From GCA-2746605 sp963704835 (GTDB lineage Bacteria > Bacteroidota > Ignavibacteria > Ignavibacteriales > Melioribacteraceae), in contig CAVPHW010000006.1 in the NCBI GenBank assembly GCA_963704835.1, positions 74,295 through 138,294 on the forward strand: a DNA stretch of 64,000 nucleotides, in the 5' to 3' direction. This document shows, one piece after another, positions 22,455 to 34,232 of the stretch (position 1 is its first letter; the number at the start of each line of letters is the position of its first letter). Position numbers and translations under genes: made by a program. The notes beneath the pieces are model-generated. The model saw nothing but the letters and a program-made list of their open reading frames with translations, ran no database searches and had not been told where the DNA came from.

Positions 22455-24287
22455 TTATTTTAGAAAAATCATTTTTCTTGATTGAGTAAAATTTTCTGCA
22501 CTAATCTGATATATATAAACACCAGAATTTATTATGCTGCCATCGTTTTTTGTACCAGTCCAAACATAGTTTTTATCACCCGCATTTTGAATACCAAGTT
22601 GCTTAAAAAAAATTTGACTTCCCAAGATATCATAAATTTTCAACTCAACATTTGTTGATTTAGGTAAAACATAATTTATGGTAGTAATTCCATTAAAGGG
22701 ATTTGGATAATTCTGTTTCAATTCATAATTCAAAAATCTATCAGAATCTAACTCATTTTTAATTGAGGTAGGAATACTTTCAACAGTAATCCCACTTAAA
22801 ATCGCAAGTTCAAGTTCTGCACTAAAATTAATGTCTATGATTCCATCAGTAATTTCGAGATCATTAACGGTTAGATCAAAAGCCGAATTTTTGGCCACAT
22901 TGATAATAACATCAAAATTATCTTTAACAAAAATATCTTCAATAAATACATCAAATATTCTTTTGCCAGTAATATTATGGAACTTTTCTGCAAACATTAA
23001 ATTGAGATTATATTTTCCATTTGGGACACGAATTCTATAGCTTACCAATCCATATCTTTCACTCCTGTAGATAGGATCTAAATTTGTTAGATTAATAGGT
23101 AATGTCTCTGGATATTCTGTTGGTTGCCCTTCAGTATAACCAAACTCCCGATTTAATTCCCATTCTTGGTCGGATAAAAATCCAGAACTCTCTCCACTAC
23201 CAACATTTATTTTTATTGGAAATTTTAACGGGGTGGAAACAGAAAATGAAATGACTTTCCCGGACATGTTATTCTGCGGAATGGCAACATCTTTAATATT
23301 GAGAACAATTAAATTGTAAGATTTTGTAGAATCTAATTCTGACACAACTAATTTTACGGTTTTCTGATCCGCCATAAGTTCAGCAGATTCAATAGTAACT
23401 CCAACAATTGTATAATTACTCTTTTTCTCTGCTGAAGTTTTATCTAATTCCTCTGAGAAATAAACCTCAATACTATTTTTTAAGGCTCTTAAACTTAGTA
23501 TTGTTGGTGTTGTATTATCAACAAAACCAAGATTGGTTTTATCTGTAAGACATAAAACTAACTTGCCATCTGAAAAAACAGCATTCTCTGGAATAAAATC
23601 ACAATTATTCCCAAAGAAAGTATGAGTTGCTTTTTCCCATCTGTTTTCATCAAAACTATCAAAGTTATCTACCCATAACTCCGTAAAATTATTATTTGTT
23701 CCATAATTTCCACTATTAGGAGTGTAGGAATAATATTTAACCCAATCATAAAAAGCAAAAGCTGGGAGTGCCAATGGGTCAAAAGTACCAACCCAATTAT
23801 CCCATTGTGGATTCCAGATATTCATCATAATTTTTTGGGCGTATTCTAAGCTGGTAATGTGCGGACCAGTTTGCTTGTGAGCTTCTATACCATTAATAAA
23901 CCAAGACACATAATCCGGAGTCCATTCAAAAGCATAAGTATTAAAATCAGCTGAAGGATCAAAGTTTACAAAGTTGGATCTAACATGATTAATTTGACCT
24001 GGAGTGATTGTATTAAACTGAACATTATTATTATAGCGACCCAAAATTTCAATATCAATTTCATTCCATTTTAGGGAAGACCACTTAACGGTATCATTGC
24101 CAGTAAAATATGTAAAGAAAGAGGCTAGGGCGCCCTCTTTGGCAGGAGCTTTGTAACTTACTTCAAACCTACCATATTTGTAGGCTTCTTTTGTTCTGTA
24201 TTCAGCTCCTTTATATTCCTTGCCAAAAATTAATATGGGGAGTAAACAAAGAAAAAAAAATGTACTAATAAGTTGCATTGAATCCAC
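22455..24287 (-). CDS. GH16 lichenase-like enzyme with Big_5 and malectin domains, T9SS exported
   Basis: 610 residues. A signal peptide (STFFFLCLLPILIFG) is followed by a GH16 domain (about 25-205). Its catalytic motif is WNEIDIEILG, i.e. E76-x-D78-x-E80 without the bulge, the form seen in lichenases and related enzymes: a different subgroup from the lipoprotein GH16 nearby. Next are an SbsA-like Ig/Big_5 domain (about 255-355), a malectin domain that binds di-glucose units (INVGSGESSGF...DVFIEDIFVKDNFDV, about 357-510), and a T9SS signal (QNYPNPFNGITTINYVLP). A second ATG three codons in (24278) could be the true start. It is expected on the cell surface or outside the cell, cutting mixed-linkage beta-glucan (inference). 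Confidence 0.88.
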   Translation of the reverse strand: MDSMQLISTFFFLCLLPILIFGKEYKGAEYRTKEAYKYGRFEVSYKAPAKEGALASFFTYFTGNDTVKWSSLKWNEIDIEILGRYNNNVQFNTITPGQINHVRSNFVNFDPSADFNTYAFEWTPDYVSWFINGIEAHKQTGPHITSLEYAQKIMMNIWNPQWDNWVGTFDPLALPAFAFYDWVKYYSYTPNSGNYGTNNNFTELWVDNFDSFDENRWEKATHTFFGNNCDFIPENAVFSDGKLVLCLTDKTNLGFVDNTTPTILSLRALKNSIEVYFSEELDKTSAEKKSNYTIVGVTIESAELMADQKTVKLVVSELDSTKSYNLIVLNIKDVAIPQNNMSGKVISFSVSTPLKFPIKINVGSGESSGFLSDQEWELNREFGYTEGQPTEYPETLPINLTNLDPIYRSERYGLVSYRIRVPNGKYNLNLMFAEKFHNITGKRIFDVFIEDIFVKDNFDVIINVAKNSAFDLTVNDLEITDGIIDINFSAELELAILSGITVESIPTSIKNELDSDRFLNYELKQNYPNPFNGITTINYVLPKSTNVELKIYDILGSQIFFKQLGIQNAGDKNYVWTGTKNDGSIINSGVYIYQISAENFTQSRKMIFLK

Positions 24288-24316
24288 ATTCTATTTTATT
24301 GTAAAAACTATTTAGC

Positions 24317-25348
24317 CTAGAATCCGATTATAAGAGAAAATTTCTGTATGTTACTAAGTCTTCCAAAGTCCTGATAGGCATAATCAAATCCAACAGATAC
24401 ATTACCCAATAGTAATTGTTTTACGCCGGCACCAAGGGTAAATGATTCTTCAGAATCTTCCAATAACAATGATTTATAACCACCACGAATTGAAAATAAA
24501 TCATTAAAGACATACTCCATACCTAGATTTAAACTTTCATAATTATCACTAACATGAAGTGCATCTATAGCAAAAAGTAATTTATGGTTATCAATCTTTA
24601 TTGGATCGTAAGCAACACCAACTCTAAAATTCAATGGTAAATCCCATTCATCGGTTTGTAAAAATGCAGGAATGCTTCCATTGTTACCCGAGTTATCAGG
24701 ATCTGCATCATAGACAATAAGTGTTGAATTGCCCTGTAATTGCATCTTAGTACCAAAATTAGTAATTGCCATCCCTAATATCATTCCATCAAAAGGCGTT
24801 ACATACTGAATACCCATATCAATGGCAATCGCGCTAGCAGACATTTTCCAAATACTTTGTTGGATAAATTTAGGACTAAACCCAATGGAAAAATTATCAG
24901 TCAATTGAATTGCCCATGCAATACTAAAGGATGCATCGCTTGCATTAAAAGTTTCGCCAGTTCCTCCAGGATTCTCAATTGTGGTTACTTTCATATCACC
25001 AATATCGGAGGAAGTAAAGCTCATCCCAAGAGAACCAAATGTTCCTAAATTGTAGGTTAATCCAATAAAATTATATTTTACATCTGCAATCCACTGAGTG
25101 TGGTCAACAAGAAATCCCGCACCAGCAATTTTTGTAATTCCAGCCGGATTCCAATAGAGAGCACTTGGATCATCTGCAACAGCTACAAATGCACTTCCCA
25201 TTCCTATTGATCTAGAACCTTGACCAATTGATAAAAATGATGCTGCGGTAGTTCCTCTTTTAGAAACATCACTAACAAATGCTTGAGAAAACAATGATGA
25301 ATTAACAAACAAAAGTAAGAAACAAATTAAGGTTATATTTTTATTCAT
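24317..25348 (-). CDS. PorV/PorQ family outer-membrane beta-barrel
   Basis: 343 residues. A signal peptide (LICFLLLFVNSSLFSQ) is followed by the PorV/FadL-like opening SFLSIGQGSRSIGMGSAFVAVADDPSALYWNPAGI, here read in parts around residues 38-72. After that come alternating beta strands to a terminal aromatic (SLIIGF), as expected of an outer-membrane barrel. PorV-type proteins shuttle T9SS cargo to the attachment complex or take part in T9SS export. Next to a TonB receptor and a large T9SS-type protein it probably serves those neighbours. The gene starts 14 bases after the stop of the 995-residue protein gene, so the two are likely co-transcribed. Confidence 0.85.
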   Translation of the reverse strand: MNKNITLICFLLLFVNSSLFSQAFVSDVSKRGTTAASFLSIGQGSRSIGMGSAFVAVADDPSALYWNPAGITKIAGAGFLVDHTQWIADVKYNFIGLTYNLGTFGSLGMSFTSSDIGDMKVTTIENPGGTGETFNASDASFSIAWAIQLTDNFSIGFSPKFIQQSIWKMSASAIAIDMGIQYVTPFDGMILGMAITNFGTKMQLQGNSTLIVYDADPDNSGNNGSIPAFLQTDEWDLPLNFRVGVAYDPIKIDNHKLLFAIDALHVSDNYESLNLGMEYVFNDLFSIRGGYKSLLLEDSEESFTLGAGVKQLLLGNVSVGFDYAYQDFGRLSNIQKFSLIIGF

Positions 25349-25362
25349 TTTATTCTCTGCGC

Positions 25363-28300
25363 TTATTTAATGACTGCAAATTTGCCAATTTTCTCACCAA
25401 TACCTTTAGCATCAACATGATATACGTAAATGCCATAGGCAATATCCATTCCATCCTCTGTAACAAGGTTCCATGAAATTGAACCGTCAGTTGGTGAGGA
25501 ATCCTTGTAAAGGGTTTTAATTAATGCACCAGTAATCGTATAAATCCTTACTGTACATTTTGCAGGAAGATTAGTGAAATCAATTCTTCTATCACCACGA
25601 CCCGATTCTGCTATGGTTCTTTTTTCCCATAAATTTGTAACAACATATGGGTTTGGTACTACATTTATTTTATCCAAATTATCTTTTGCATCCTCATCGT
25701 TTACAGAGGCTGATTTTGTACTAAAGCTAAAATAATCACCCGTACGAAATGGTTTATTTACACTTAAACGGAAAATATCACCAGCGACAGGTGGTGCAGC
25801 AAAAGGTGAATTAATTGGGCCGTTGTAACTAATTTTCCATGCATAGATCAATTTATTATTAACTTTTTCGAGTAACAATATCACATCACCAATATCTAGA
25901 GTTTTCGTTTTATTCAAGTCGAAAAGTTCAACCTCAACAGCTTCTCCCCTAGTGATATTTTTAGCAACAAAATTTATTGGCATTTTTGTATAGGTGGTTG
26001 TAACTGAACCCATCGGAACAAATTCAAGCTGATAATCAGCAGGATATCGTTTATCGCTATTAGACTTTATAGCTCCTGTATCAGGAACAACATGTAAATC
26101 ATAATTACTAAATCCCTTTATCCATCCAGTCTTATCTAGATTAACCATTAATGAATCGTAATTAACAACACTGAATGCCAATCCATCAAATGGTGTGCTT
26201 AAAACCCCGGCACCAAAAGTAGAAGAATCAGCTCCAACTTCTGTTAAAGTATCAATAATTCCATTAACTTCTTTAGTAACAAAATAATTGGTTGTGCGGT
26301 AACTAACTGGATCAACTGAGGAAATAAAGTTCACTTTATAATTTGCACCATCAAGAACATCCGCATCATTTAATACAGTTGCAGAAAGATAACCGGTACC
26401 CGTGCCTTCTGTAACACCTGTTAAATCTCCAATTATTTGAGAGGGTTGATAACCGGCAGCTGGTGCATTTGGGACAACCACAGCACAGTTAATATCTATA
26501 AATGTAATCGTACCAGCTTGATCAACAGAAATTGTTTTTGTTGTTTCAGTTGGTATTAATCCACTTGAACCATAATTTGGATCACCTTGGTCATATGCTA
26601 CACAAGCGTAATAATAGGTTTGCCCATTAACCACATTAGTATCAACAAAAGAATGCTGTAATCCGGAATCATCACCTCTCCAGAAGTGAGCACCATTAAC
26701 TCCAACTGGGTCAGGACCTTTAATACCATTTTTTAAATCAAACTGAGCTATTGGTTTGGAATATTTAGCACTTCCTTTTGAATCAGTAATTATTTTAACA
26801 TCCTGAAATTCAGGCTCTTGACTGCGGAGAATCAGATACCCTTCAAAATCCTTCTTATAACCTAAAAAAGGATCAACTGACTCTTCAGCTATTCCATCCC
26901 AAAACAGAAATACTTTTTCATCACCAGGAATTGCTGTTAAGGTTGGCTTATAAGGAGGTTTAGAAAAATTATAATTCGCATTATATATTTGTTGAACGGT
27001 TTCTTTATTAAAAACCATATCGTCAAAATCTTCACCAAACACTAATGCTACTGAGAATCTCTCTCTTAAAAATTTCTTAAGTGGAAATGGACCCGAGCCA
27101 AACAGAATTTGAATATTAGTATTTTGTATTGTTGTGTCAAAAGTTCCGGCAACCATTTTGTTATAAATAACTTCATCATTCTTTGGCCAAATTGCGGTAA
27201 CGCCTTTATTAGATAATCTCTCAATTGCCAAGCTTGTTAATCCAATTTGATCAGACTCATCTTTATCTGTTTTATCAAAGTTAGGTTCGCCATCAGTTGG
27301 TCTTCCATCACCTTCGCCTTCATCAGGACCTTTGTAAAGAAGAACATCCAAAGGACCAACACCATCTTTACCAACATCATGGTTTAAAGGTTCTTTGGCA
27401 GAAAAATCCCAAACTCCATTTCCATTTAAATCAGTAAAACCAATCCAATCACCATCATCATCTATACCATTACTTCTTGTTTCATCAACTAATCCATCCT
27501 GGTCATCATCAATTCCATTAAAAGAATTACCTGGACTTTCCAAAAATGCATATCCGACATAACCTGTTTTAAATCTTGCAGAGGCAGGCCCACCAACAGG
27601 TGGATCATCATAAGCGTAAGCAATATCTAGTTTAGTATCGTAAGAAGCATAATCTCCGTCACTATCATTTGCACCACCAACTCCGGTATCACAATAAAAA
27701 CCAAAATAAGTTGAATCATAATCACCATCAGAAAGATTTATAATATCGTAATGCCAAAAAATAATATCTTCTGCAAGGACATTTATCCATTGAAATCCTC
27801 TTACTTCAACCCTTAAACCTAATCCTCCTCTTTCCGGATTTGAGACCTGCGGAAAATAAGAATATGGTACCCTTGAAAATTCTTTATCTTGAGAATCATC
27901 CATTACAAAAAATGTTTCTTGGTCAGCATTTTCTACTCCACGACCAAAATATCCATACCAATAGCCGTCCCATTCATTGCCAATATTTAATGCTTTTGGC
28001 CAAGTGATAGGCCATGAGACTGGTTTCGAACTAATTGCCGGGATTTCACTTGTTGGAGCTACGTATCCCGGTACCGGTTGGTTCATCCATTTTGCACCAG
28101 TTACTGGATCAATATCAACCTCTTCACGATAAGCAGTAGCTACAGGATGTACAACGTTTCCATTTCCTGGGGCAACAATTCTTGTTGTCACAATTGGTGT
28201 ACATCCGTCAATATAGCTCCTATGTGAACCTTTTGGCCATTCACCAGAATTTGTCAATACAGCACCTTCTAACCAATCACCAATTTCACCATCATTTCTA

Positions 28301-28462
28301 AACAAAGAACGAACTAAATTACCATCAAGCAGACCCTGTTTTCTATACAACTTACTTCCTAAAGGATCGTTGCGGTAGAGTTCACCTTGTTCAGCAGACT
28401 GGGCTGTAACAATACTTGTTAAGCGTAAAAATACTTAACAATAATAATTTCCATTTATACAT
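25363..28462 (-). CDS. Large secreted T9SS-type surface protein beside a TonB receptor (one frameshift in signal peptide)
   Basis: About 1,030 residues. The intact frame (25363-28350) lacks a start that makes sense. Joining one shift near 28425 gives an ATG at 28462 with a good GGAG site and a signal peptide (KWKLLLLSIFTL...TAQS). The body has no enzyme signature. It has calcium-loop-like DxDxDG stretches (GIDDDQDGLVDE, GIDDDGDWIGFTD, LNGNGVWDFS, residues about 280-320), a fibronectin-like segment (FLFWDGIAEESVDPF...YYYACVAYDQGD) and a T9SS-type end (VVPNPYVV...LPAKCTVRIYTITGALI...IGKFAVIK). Proteins like this recur next to TonB receptors and PorV in Ignavibacteria and related phyla. A surface ligand-binding partner, in place of SusD, is inference. 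Confidence 0.75.
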
Positions 28463-28478
28463 TTAATTCTCCGTAATT

Positions 28479-31212
28479 TTAGAAACCAACACCAAACCCA
28501 ATTCTAATTTGCCTTGGGGCAGAATAGTCTGTTGGATTTTTTAAATACTCATCAATTGTATTTAATCCATAAATAGTTCCAGTAAATATCTCAGCCCCTA
28601 AATCTTGACCAGCCCTTCCTGTACTAGCGTTCACATTATATTCGTTTTTAATATCAAACAAATTATAAACAAGTAAATATGTGTTAAATGTTAATCCCAT
28701 AATCTCGAAAACTTTTGTTGCTTTAAGATCAACATTTAACTGCGAAGGTTTTTTACCATTATTTTCATATCGTAACTTTGCGGTAAAACGGGGATCTTCA
28801 GTATAAGGCATACCTGAACCATAATTAAAAATCATTCCAACAGTCCAATCAGAAGGTTCGCCCAATGTAAATGTGGCATTTAAAGTATTTCTTTGATCCC
28901 AATTAAGTGGAACTACTTTTTTGTTTGTTTCTACAGGTGGATCTGTTTTTTGATTGTTGAAATTGGATAAAGGATCAGAAGTATTTCCTTGTGCAATTTG
29001 ATAGGTGTAATCAACCTTAGCGCTGAACATATCAGAATATCTTTTATCTAAAGTAATAACTAGACCTCTAACATTTCCATAATCTCTATTAAAATATCTC
29101 CCATACAAATCACCTTCATAAGTAGAAACAATTTCTGTACCTAATAGATTGCTTATATCACTATAATAAATTGAAGCATCTAAGGATATGTTTGGGAATA
29201 TAACTTGCTGAACTCCCAACTCATACTTAACAGTCTTCTGAGCTTTTAATTCAGGGTTTCCTAATAATGAACTTAAGGAACCTTCTTGTATTACATAGGC
29301 AGCATTTGCATAGAGTACATCAAAAGTTGGAACTTGGAAAAAATGCCCATAAGAAAAATGAATTGCTCCTTGATCTGAAATAGGAAACGAAACACCTAAT
29401 CTAGGACTAATCTGATACTCTGGTTCAGCATCTCTTAAACCGAGTTTACCATATTTTTCTATAGTTAATTCATGGAAAAGAGGATTATCTCTTGGGTTTC
29501 TCAAATCTATTGGTAATTGTGTGTTGGAATTAAAATAATCAAACCTAATTCCAGCATTTATGATCATTATATCATATTCCATTTTATCTTGAATGTATGC
29601 AGAAAATTCAAATGGTCTTCTTTCATATTTTTCATTGAATTGAGTGCCTACATTAGTATAACCAACAGTGTAGATTGGGAAATTGGTAACTGAGTCAATA
29701 ATACCTTCAGTTTGGTTGCGGATATCTTTCCATGAATTAAATAACTTATAATTGGAAAATTCAGCACCAAACTTAATTTTATGCTCTTTACTAACCTGAG
29801 ATTCCACGGCAAATATAACAGCATTAGTATAAGTAAACCTGCTGTATCTATCAGTCTCATTTCCGCCATGCCTAAAAGTATAATCAGAAATGGTAGATGA
29901 ATAATTTGGATCAACATATCGTGAATCAAACTCATCTTCGTAAAGATATCCTTTGTACCTATTGAAACTAGAGGATAACTTTAAAGATGCAAAAATGTTT
30001 TGAGCGGGAAAAAACGCAATTTGAATATTATTACTAGTATTTGTTCTATAATGATCTTTAAGTCCATCCGGAGCCAAACGATATGAATGACTGTAGTATC
30101 TATTCCAATGATCATCCCAGTAAAAACTATAACTAAATTTCCATTTTTCAAGACCAAAGGATAGTTTACCGTTAAAAGACTTATTCTCCTCCGGATTCAT
30201 TGGTACGTATTCTTCATCGCCCGTATGAAAAACGAAAAAATTCTGGGGATTAGTTTCATCAGGTATTATTGGAGCTATATCAGTTATATTGTAAACCCTT
30301 TGACCATACAAATGACCATCGCTTTTAAAGTACCTGCCGGTAGCAAAAAAATTTAAGCCGGAAACAATTTTAGTAGGTCCGCTTAAACCAAATTGTAAGT
30401 CTTTTGGGCCAGAAAAATCAACTTTGTTAAGATTATAAAAAAGATCAGTATTATTTGTAAAATAGTTACCTAAGTATGCAGAAGCGAAACCTTCGTAAAA
30501 TGAAGAGCCATCCTTAGTTACTATATTTACTACACCAGATAAAGCTTTACCATATTCAGCATTAAATGTACCGCTAATTACTTCTAATTCTCTAACAGAA
30601 TTATTTTCAACCTGGAGTGCATTTTGTCCGTTAAAAACATCGTTAACTGGAATACCGTCAACTAAATATGCAACTTCATTAGATCGACCACCGCGGAAAT
30701 GGCCGCCAACAACACCAGCTTGAAGATTAATAATTTGTCCTATGTTTTCAACAGGCATCATTTTAATATCTTCCGATGTTACAATGGCAGAAGTAGAAGT
30801 TAAATCTTTTGTAATTAATGGAGCTTCAGCTTGAATAACAACTTCACCCATAATAATAGATTCTGATATAAGTTCAACATCAAGATTTGTTGTTAAATCA
30901 ATCCTAATCCCTACTTTTTCAATTTTTGTTTTATGAAACCCGACGGCACTAACAATAACTGTATATGTACCTGGAGTAATATTGTTGATATAAAAATATC
31001 CATCTATATCAGCAGCGGCTCCAAAATAAGTACCTTCCAGTAATAATATTTGCACCAATAACAGCTTCACCGGTTTCTTTATCTAGAATTTTCCCAGATA
31101 ACTTACCCGTTGTTCCAGCAGATAATAAAATAGGAAGGAAGGATATTAGGGTGATTATTATAGAAAATTGACGAACAAATTTATGTATGAAATTCCCCAA
31201 ATCTTTTCTCAT
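28479..31212 (-). CDS. TonB-dependent receptor with carboxypeptidase-like plug extension (one frameshift)
   Basis: About 905 residues after joining 31009-31212 and 28479-31070 at a shift near 31050. Signal peptide, then a CarboxypepD_reg-like domain (GKLSGKILDKETGEAVIGANI...DGYFYINNITPGTYTVIVSAVGF), a plug domain (SAIVTSEDIKMMPVENIGQI; AGVVGGHFRGGRSNEVAYLVDGIPVND; FNAEYGKALSGVVNIVTKDG) and a 22-strand barrel ending IRIGFGVGF. It imports a bulky ligand, probably glucan oligosaccharide, across the outer membrane using TonB energy. There is no SusD next to it, unlike classical Bacteroides loci. The 995-residue protein and the PorV-like gene follow directly. Confidence 0.88.
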
Positions 31213-31267
31213 GGACTTACCAAATAATTTTAATTTTTGTTTTATTGTTCTTTAGAAAATAAGAAAT

Positions 31268-31302
31268 AAAAATGGGCAGTAAAACTTAACTGCCCATTTT
31301 TT
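31268..31302 (-). terminator. Intrinsic terminator after the CBM9-like protein gene
   Basis: AAAATGGGCAGT at 31269-31280 and ACTGCCCATTTT at 31289-31300 form a 12-bp stem with an 8-base loop, followed on the minus strand by TTTTTATTTC. It lies just after the stop at 31310. The T/A flanks on both sides allow it to work in both directions. Confidence 0.8.
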
Positions 31303-31309
31303 AAATAAC

Positions 31310-33901
31310 TTATTTAATCAACATCATTTTTTTGGTAGCTTTGAATGAACTGCTTTCTACCGAATAGAAATACAACCCAGAAGCAAAATTTGATGCATTG
31401 AAATCAACTACATGAGTTCCAGCACCTTGGTTTTGATTAACCAATTCTGCTACTTGTCTACCAAGAATATCAAATACTCTTAATTTTACCAAACCTGATT
31501 CTGCAATCGAATATTTAATTTGTGTACTTGGGTTAAAAGGGTTTGGATAATTTTGTTCCAATGAGTACTTGCTAGCAAGGATTGGATTTTCATCAACCGA
31601 AGTTACTTCATCGCCAATCCAAGTATGCGCCCAAACAGTAACATTTTGCCAAGCATTATCATTCCCTTTATGAGAGTAATAAATCATTCCTTCTCTTGTT
31701 GCACCATCATTATCATAAAAAACAAAATCAAAAGGAACTTTGTCACCCATTTTCCAGTTAATTGTGTCAATAATTCCAGAGGCTGTATTTCTTTTTGTTG
31801 CAAGATCAACCAACGGAATACGAGCTTCAACTACATAACCAGCTGGGAATAATCTTTCGCCCCAGTAATAATTTGCAGTGCCAGCAACAAGTAACGAATC
31901 ATAAGAAGATTCATTTTGATCATTTCTTGCTAAAAATTTACCAAATCTTACGTGATAATCTGGTCTTGCACCATGCTGATAACCAACATGTGATTTTTTA
32001 AAGTCATATAATCCTATAAATATATCCGGAGCATCATTTTCCCATGAATTAAGTACAGGGTCGTGATTTACAACATCATCAACCGCATCAAATGCAACGT
32101 ATAAGTAATCCTTGTCAATTGCAACATAACAATCACCTGAAATGTCAGAATCATCAGTTACAGTTCCGAGTATTTTTGCAGTTCCATCCGAAGGTTTAAT
32201 ACTAAATGGTTTAATTCCTGCCCATTCAGAAAGATCACCATCAGCAACAAATACTGGAGGAGTAATAGATACAGTTGGAATACCTTTTGCTGTATTTACA
32301 ACTGCGCCTGAACCACCAGGTAAGCTTACGTTACCAGCAAAATCCTTACAAGTAACAGCATAATAATATGTCTTTTCTCTATCAATATTAGCAGAAACAA
32401 TTGGATGTTCAACAACTTGGATGTTTTCTAACAAACCGTTTGCAAGTACTTCAACGCCATCAGCTGTTAAATCTGAAATAGGATTTGGACTAGCATAAAC
32501 TGTATATCTTTCACCAGTTTCACCAGGAACATCTGTCCAAGTAACTAGGTTTGAATATTGACCTTGTACCACTGCTAAAACAGGAGCAGCAGGAGCTTCA
32601 AAATCTGCAAAACGGAAACCAGAAGTTTGCATAACATCAACTAATAATGTACCATCTGATTTTAAGACACCTGTAAAACCATCTTCAGTACCTCTACCGA
32701 AAGGTTCGATCCTAATCTTAAAAATAGCTTCTGGATTTAATGTGCCATCTCCTCCACCGTTTCTTTGAGCAAATCCATCTTTTGGTAAAAAGCGATCATT
32801 ACCACCGTATGGTTTTGCTGCTAATGGTATATAATACCTATTCCAGTCTGATTCAACACTTAAATCAATACTTGCATCTGCAAGCCATTCTTCTGTATCA
32901 GTACCATTACTTTTTTCAAAAAGGTATACTCTAACGAATGCTCTTCCAGAATCTGCAACTACTGGAGTAACGTTTTTCATAAAAAGAGTAATACCAGTTC
33001 TCTCGTTCATACTATCATGAACGGCAACTTCTTTATCCACAGCAACAAATCCACCCCAACCAAATGGAGCACTTAGTGTATAATCCATCTTTAATGCGCC
33101 AACGCCTTCAACAAAATCAACTGATTCATCTGAAATTGCGAGAGCACCTTTATCAGCACCAGCCCAATCCATCCAATCCAATCCCCAAGTTGAAGCTGAA
33201 TTGTCAAAAGTTTCGATAGGACCATATCGATTTCCTAATAGTTCCCATCTATCAAATAAGATTGTTCCGGTTGCAGTAGGAGGGTTAGAATTATTTCCAC
33301 TAGTAATGTAAACAACTGATATTTCAAAAGCTTTTACTTTATCAAATTGAAGTTCCTGATCTCCGTCTCCAAATTGAAGTGCAAATCCAGTTGTTTTATC
33401 TCCAGTTTCTTTTAGCGGCATTTTTATATTTATCCATTCACCGGATACGTCAAAATAATTAATATCTGGTTGATATTGGAAAAGGTCTCTATTTCCTTCA
33501 GAATCAAATTCAGCTAACTTAAATTCTGTAAATACCTGACCGCCTAAAGTTGTATCAGCGGGAGTAATTACCTTATACCACAAGCTAAGCTCTGTACCAG
33601 TTGATAAGTCCATATAAGGTAGATCAGTTGCACTACCCTCATAATTGGTTCTAACGACATATCCACCCCAACCATCATTGGCTTCAACTCTGTAATCCAT
33701 TCTTATTGACCCTGTACCTTCAATAAAATCTGGATCATTTGCCAATTTTTGATAAGCAGCAGGGCCATTAGTATAAAAATTGATACTATCAGCAGCCGGC
33801 CAAGTTGTGCCAACCGCGTTATCAAATGACTCAAATAACCACTGAGCATTTAATGCAGTTGTGAATGATAAAATAATTAATAATGATAAGATTTTTTTCA
33901 T
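31310..33901 (-). CDS. T9SS-exported surface protein with two CBM-like domains and a CBM9-like domain
   Basis: 863 residues, intact. A signal peptide (ILSLLIILSFTTALNAQ) is followed by two similar beta-sandwich modules at about 18-220 and 225-435 (SIRMDYRVEANDGWGGYVVR and ALKMDYTLSAPFGWGGFVAV), each with a DGW/FGWGGF landmark, resembling carbohydrate-binding complex-I/CIA30-type sandwiches. A short fibronectin-like stretch comes next, then a CBM9-like domain from about residue 560 (VADGDLSEWAGIKPFSI...DYLYVAFDAVDD). A T9SS signal ends it (QNYPNPFNPSTQIKYSI). It has no catalytic signature, so a glycan-binding or scaffold role on the cell surface is likely. Upstream is a 330-base gap with only AT-rich sequence. 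Confidence 0.8.
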   Translation of the reverse strand: MKKILSLLIILSFTTALNAQWLFESFDNAVGTTWPAADSINFYTNGPAAYQKLANDPDFIEGTGSIRMDYRVEANDGWGGYVVRTNYEGSATDLPYMDLSTGTELSLWYKVITPADTTLGGQVFTEFKLAEFDSEGNRDLFQYQPDINYFDVSGEWINIKMPLKETGDKTTGFALQFGDGDQELQFDKVKAFEISVVYITSGNNSNPPTATGTILFDRWELLGNRYGPIETFDNSASTWGLDWMDWAGADKGALAISDESVDFVEGVGALKMDYTLSAPFGWGGFVAVDKEVAVHDSMNERTGITLFMKNVTPVVADSGRAFVRVYLFEKSNGTDTEEWLADASIDLSVESDWNRYYIPLAAKPYGGNDRFLPKDGFAQRNGGGDGTLNPEAIFKIRIEPFGRGTEDGFTGVLKSDGTLLVDVMQTSGFRFADFEAPAAPVLAVVQGQYSNLVTWTDVPGETGERYTVYASPNPISDLTADGVEVLANGLLENIQVVEHPIVSANIDREKTYYYAVTCKDFAGNVSLPGGSGAVVNTAKGIPTVSITPPVFVADGDLSEWAGIKPFSIKPSDGTAKILGTVTDDSDISGDCYVAIDKDYLYVAFDAVDDVVNHDPVLNSWENDAPDIFIGLYDFKKSHVGYQHGARPDYHVRFGKFLARNDQNESSYDSLLVAGTANYYWGERLFPAGYVVEARIPLVDLATKRNTASGIIDTINWKMGDKVPFDFVFYDNDGATREGMIYYSHKGNDNAWQNVTVWAHTWIGDEVTSVDENPILASKYSLEQNYPNPFNPSTQIKYSIAESGLVKLRVFDILGRQVAELVNQNQGAGTHVVDFNASNFASGLYFYSVESSSFKATKKMMLIK

Positions 33902-34232
33902 AGGTGCCTCCCTATCGGTTTGTGATTTGTTAACTATTAGCTAAATATGATATTTAAATAATTTGAATATGTTTCAACAAACAATTTATTAAACACTTTA
34001 ATTCAGTATTGTAATAACATATGAAAATTTTCTTTATTAAAAAAGATTATTATTCTTCTACAATTTTAATACCAAAACCAGAAGGAGTATTGGAACCAAA
34101 TTCAGCTGTTTGTAGCAAAAAAATCATTGTGATTATTATATGTATAATTTTAAATTATTATTATAATAAGTGACTTTTCTAAATTATCCTTTCCGATTAT
34201 TTCTAACTATTTTAAACAAACAATATTACTGA
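33902..34232. other. Gap of about 330 bases, AT-rich
   Basis: No credible gene. On the minus strand a 25-codon frame between about 34130 and 34050 ends AEFGSNTPSGFGIKI-like, too short to trust; it may be the tail of a lost gene. The stretch probably holds the promoter of the 31310-33901 gene. Confidence 0.4.

Noticed and set aside
34050..34130. 25-codon minus-strand frame with product ending GFGIKIVEE
   Set aside because: Too short and without ribosome site; possibly the tail of a lost gene but not supportable as one.
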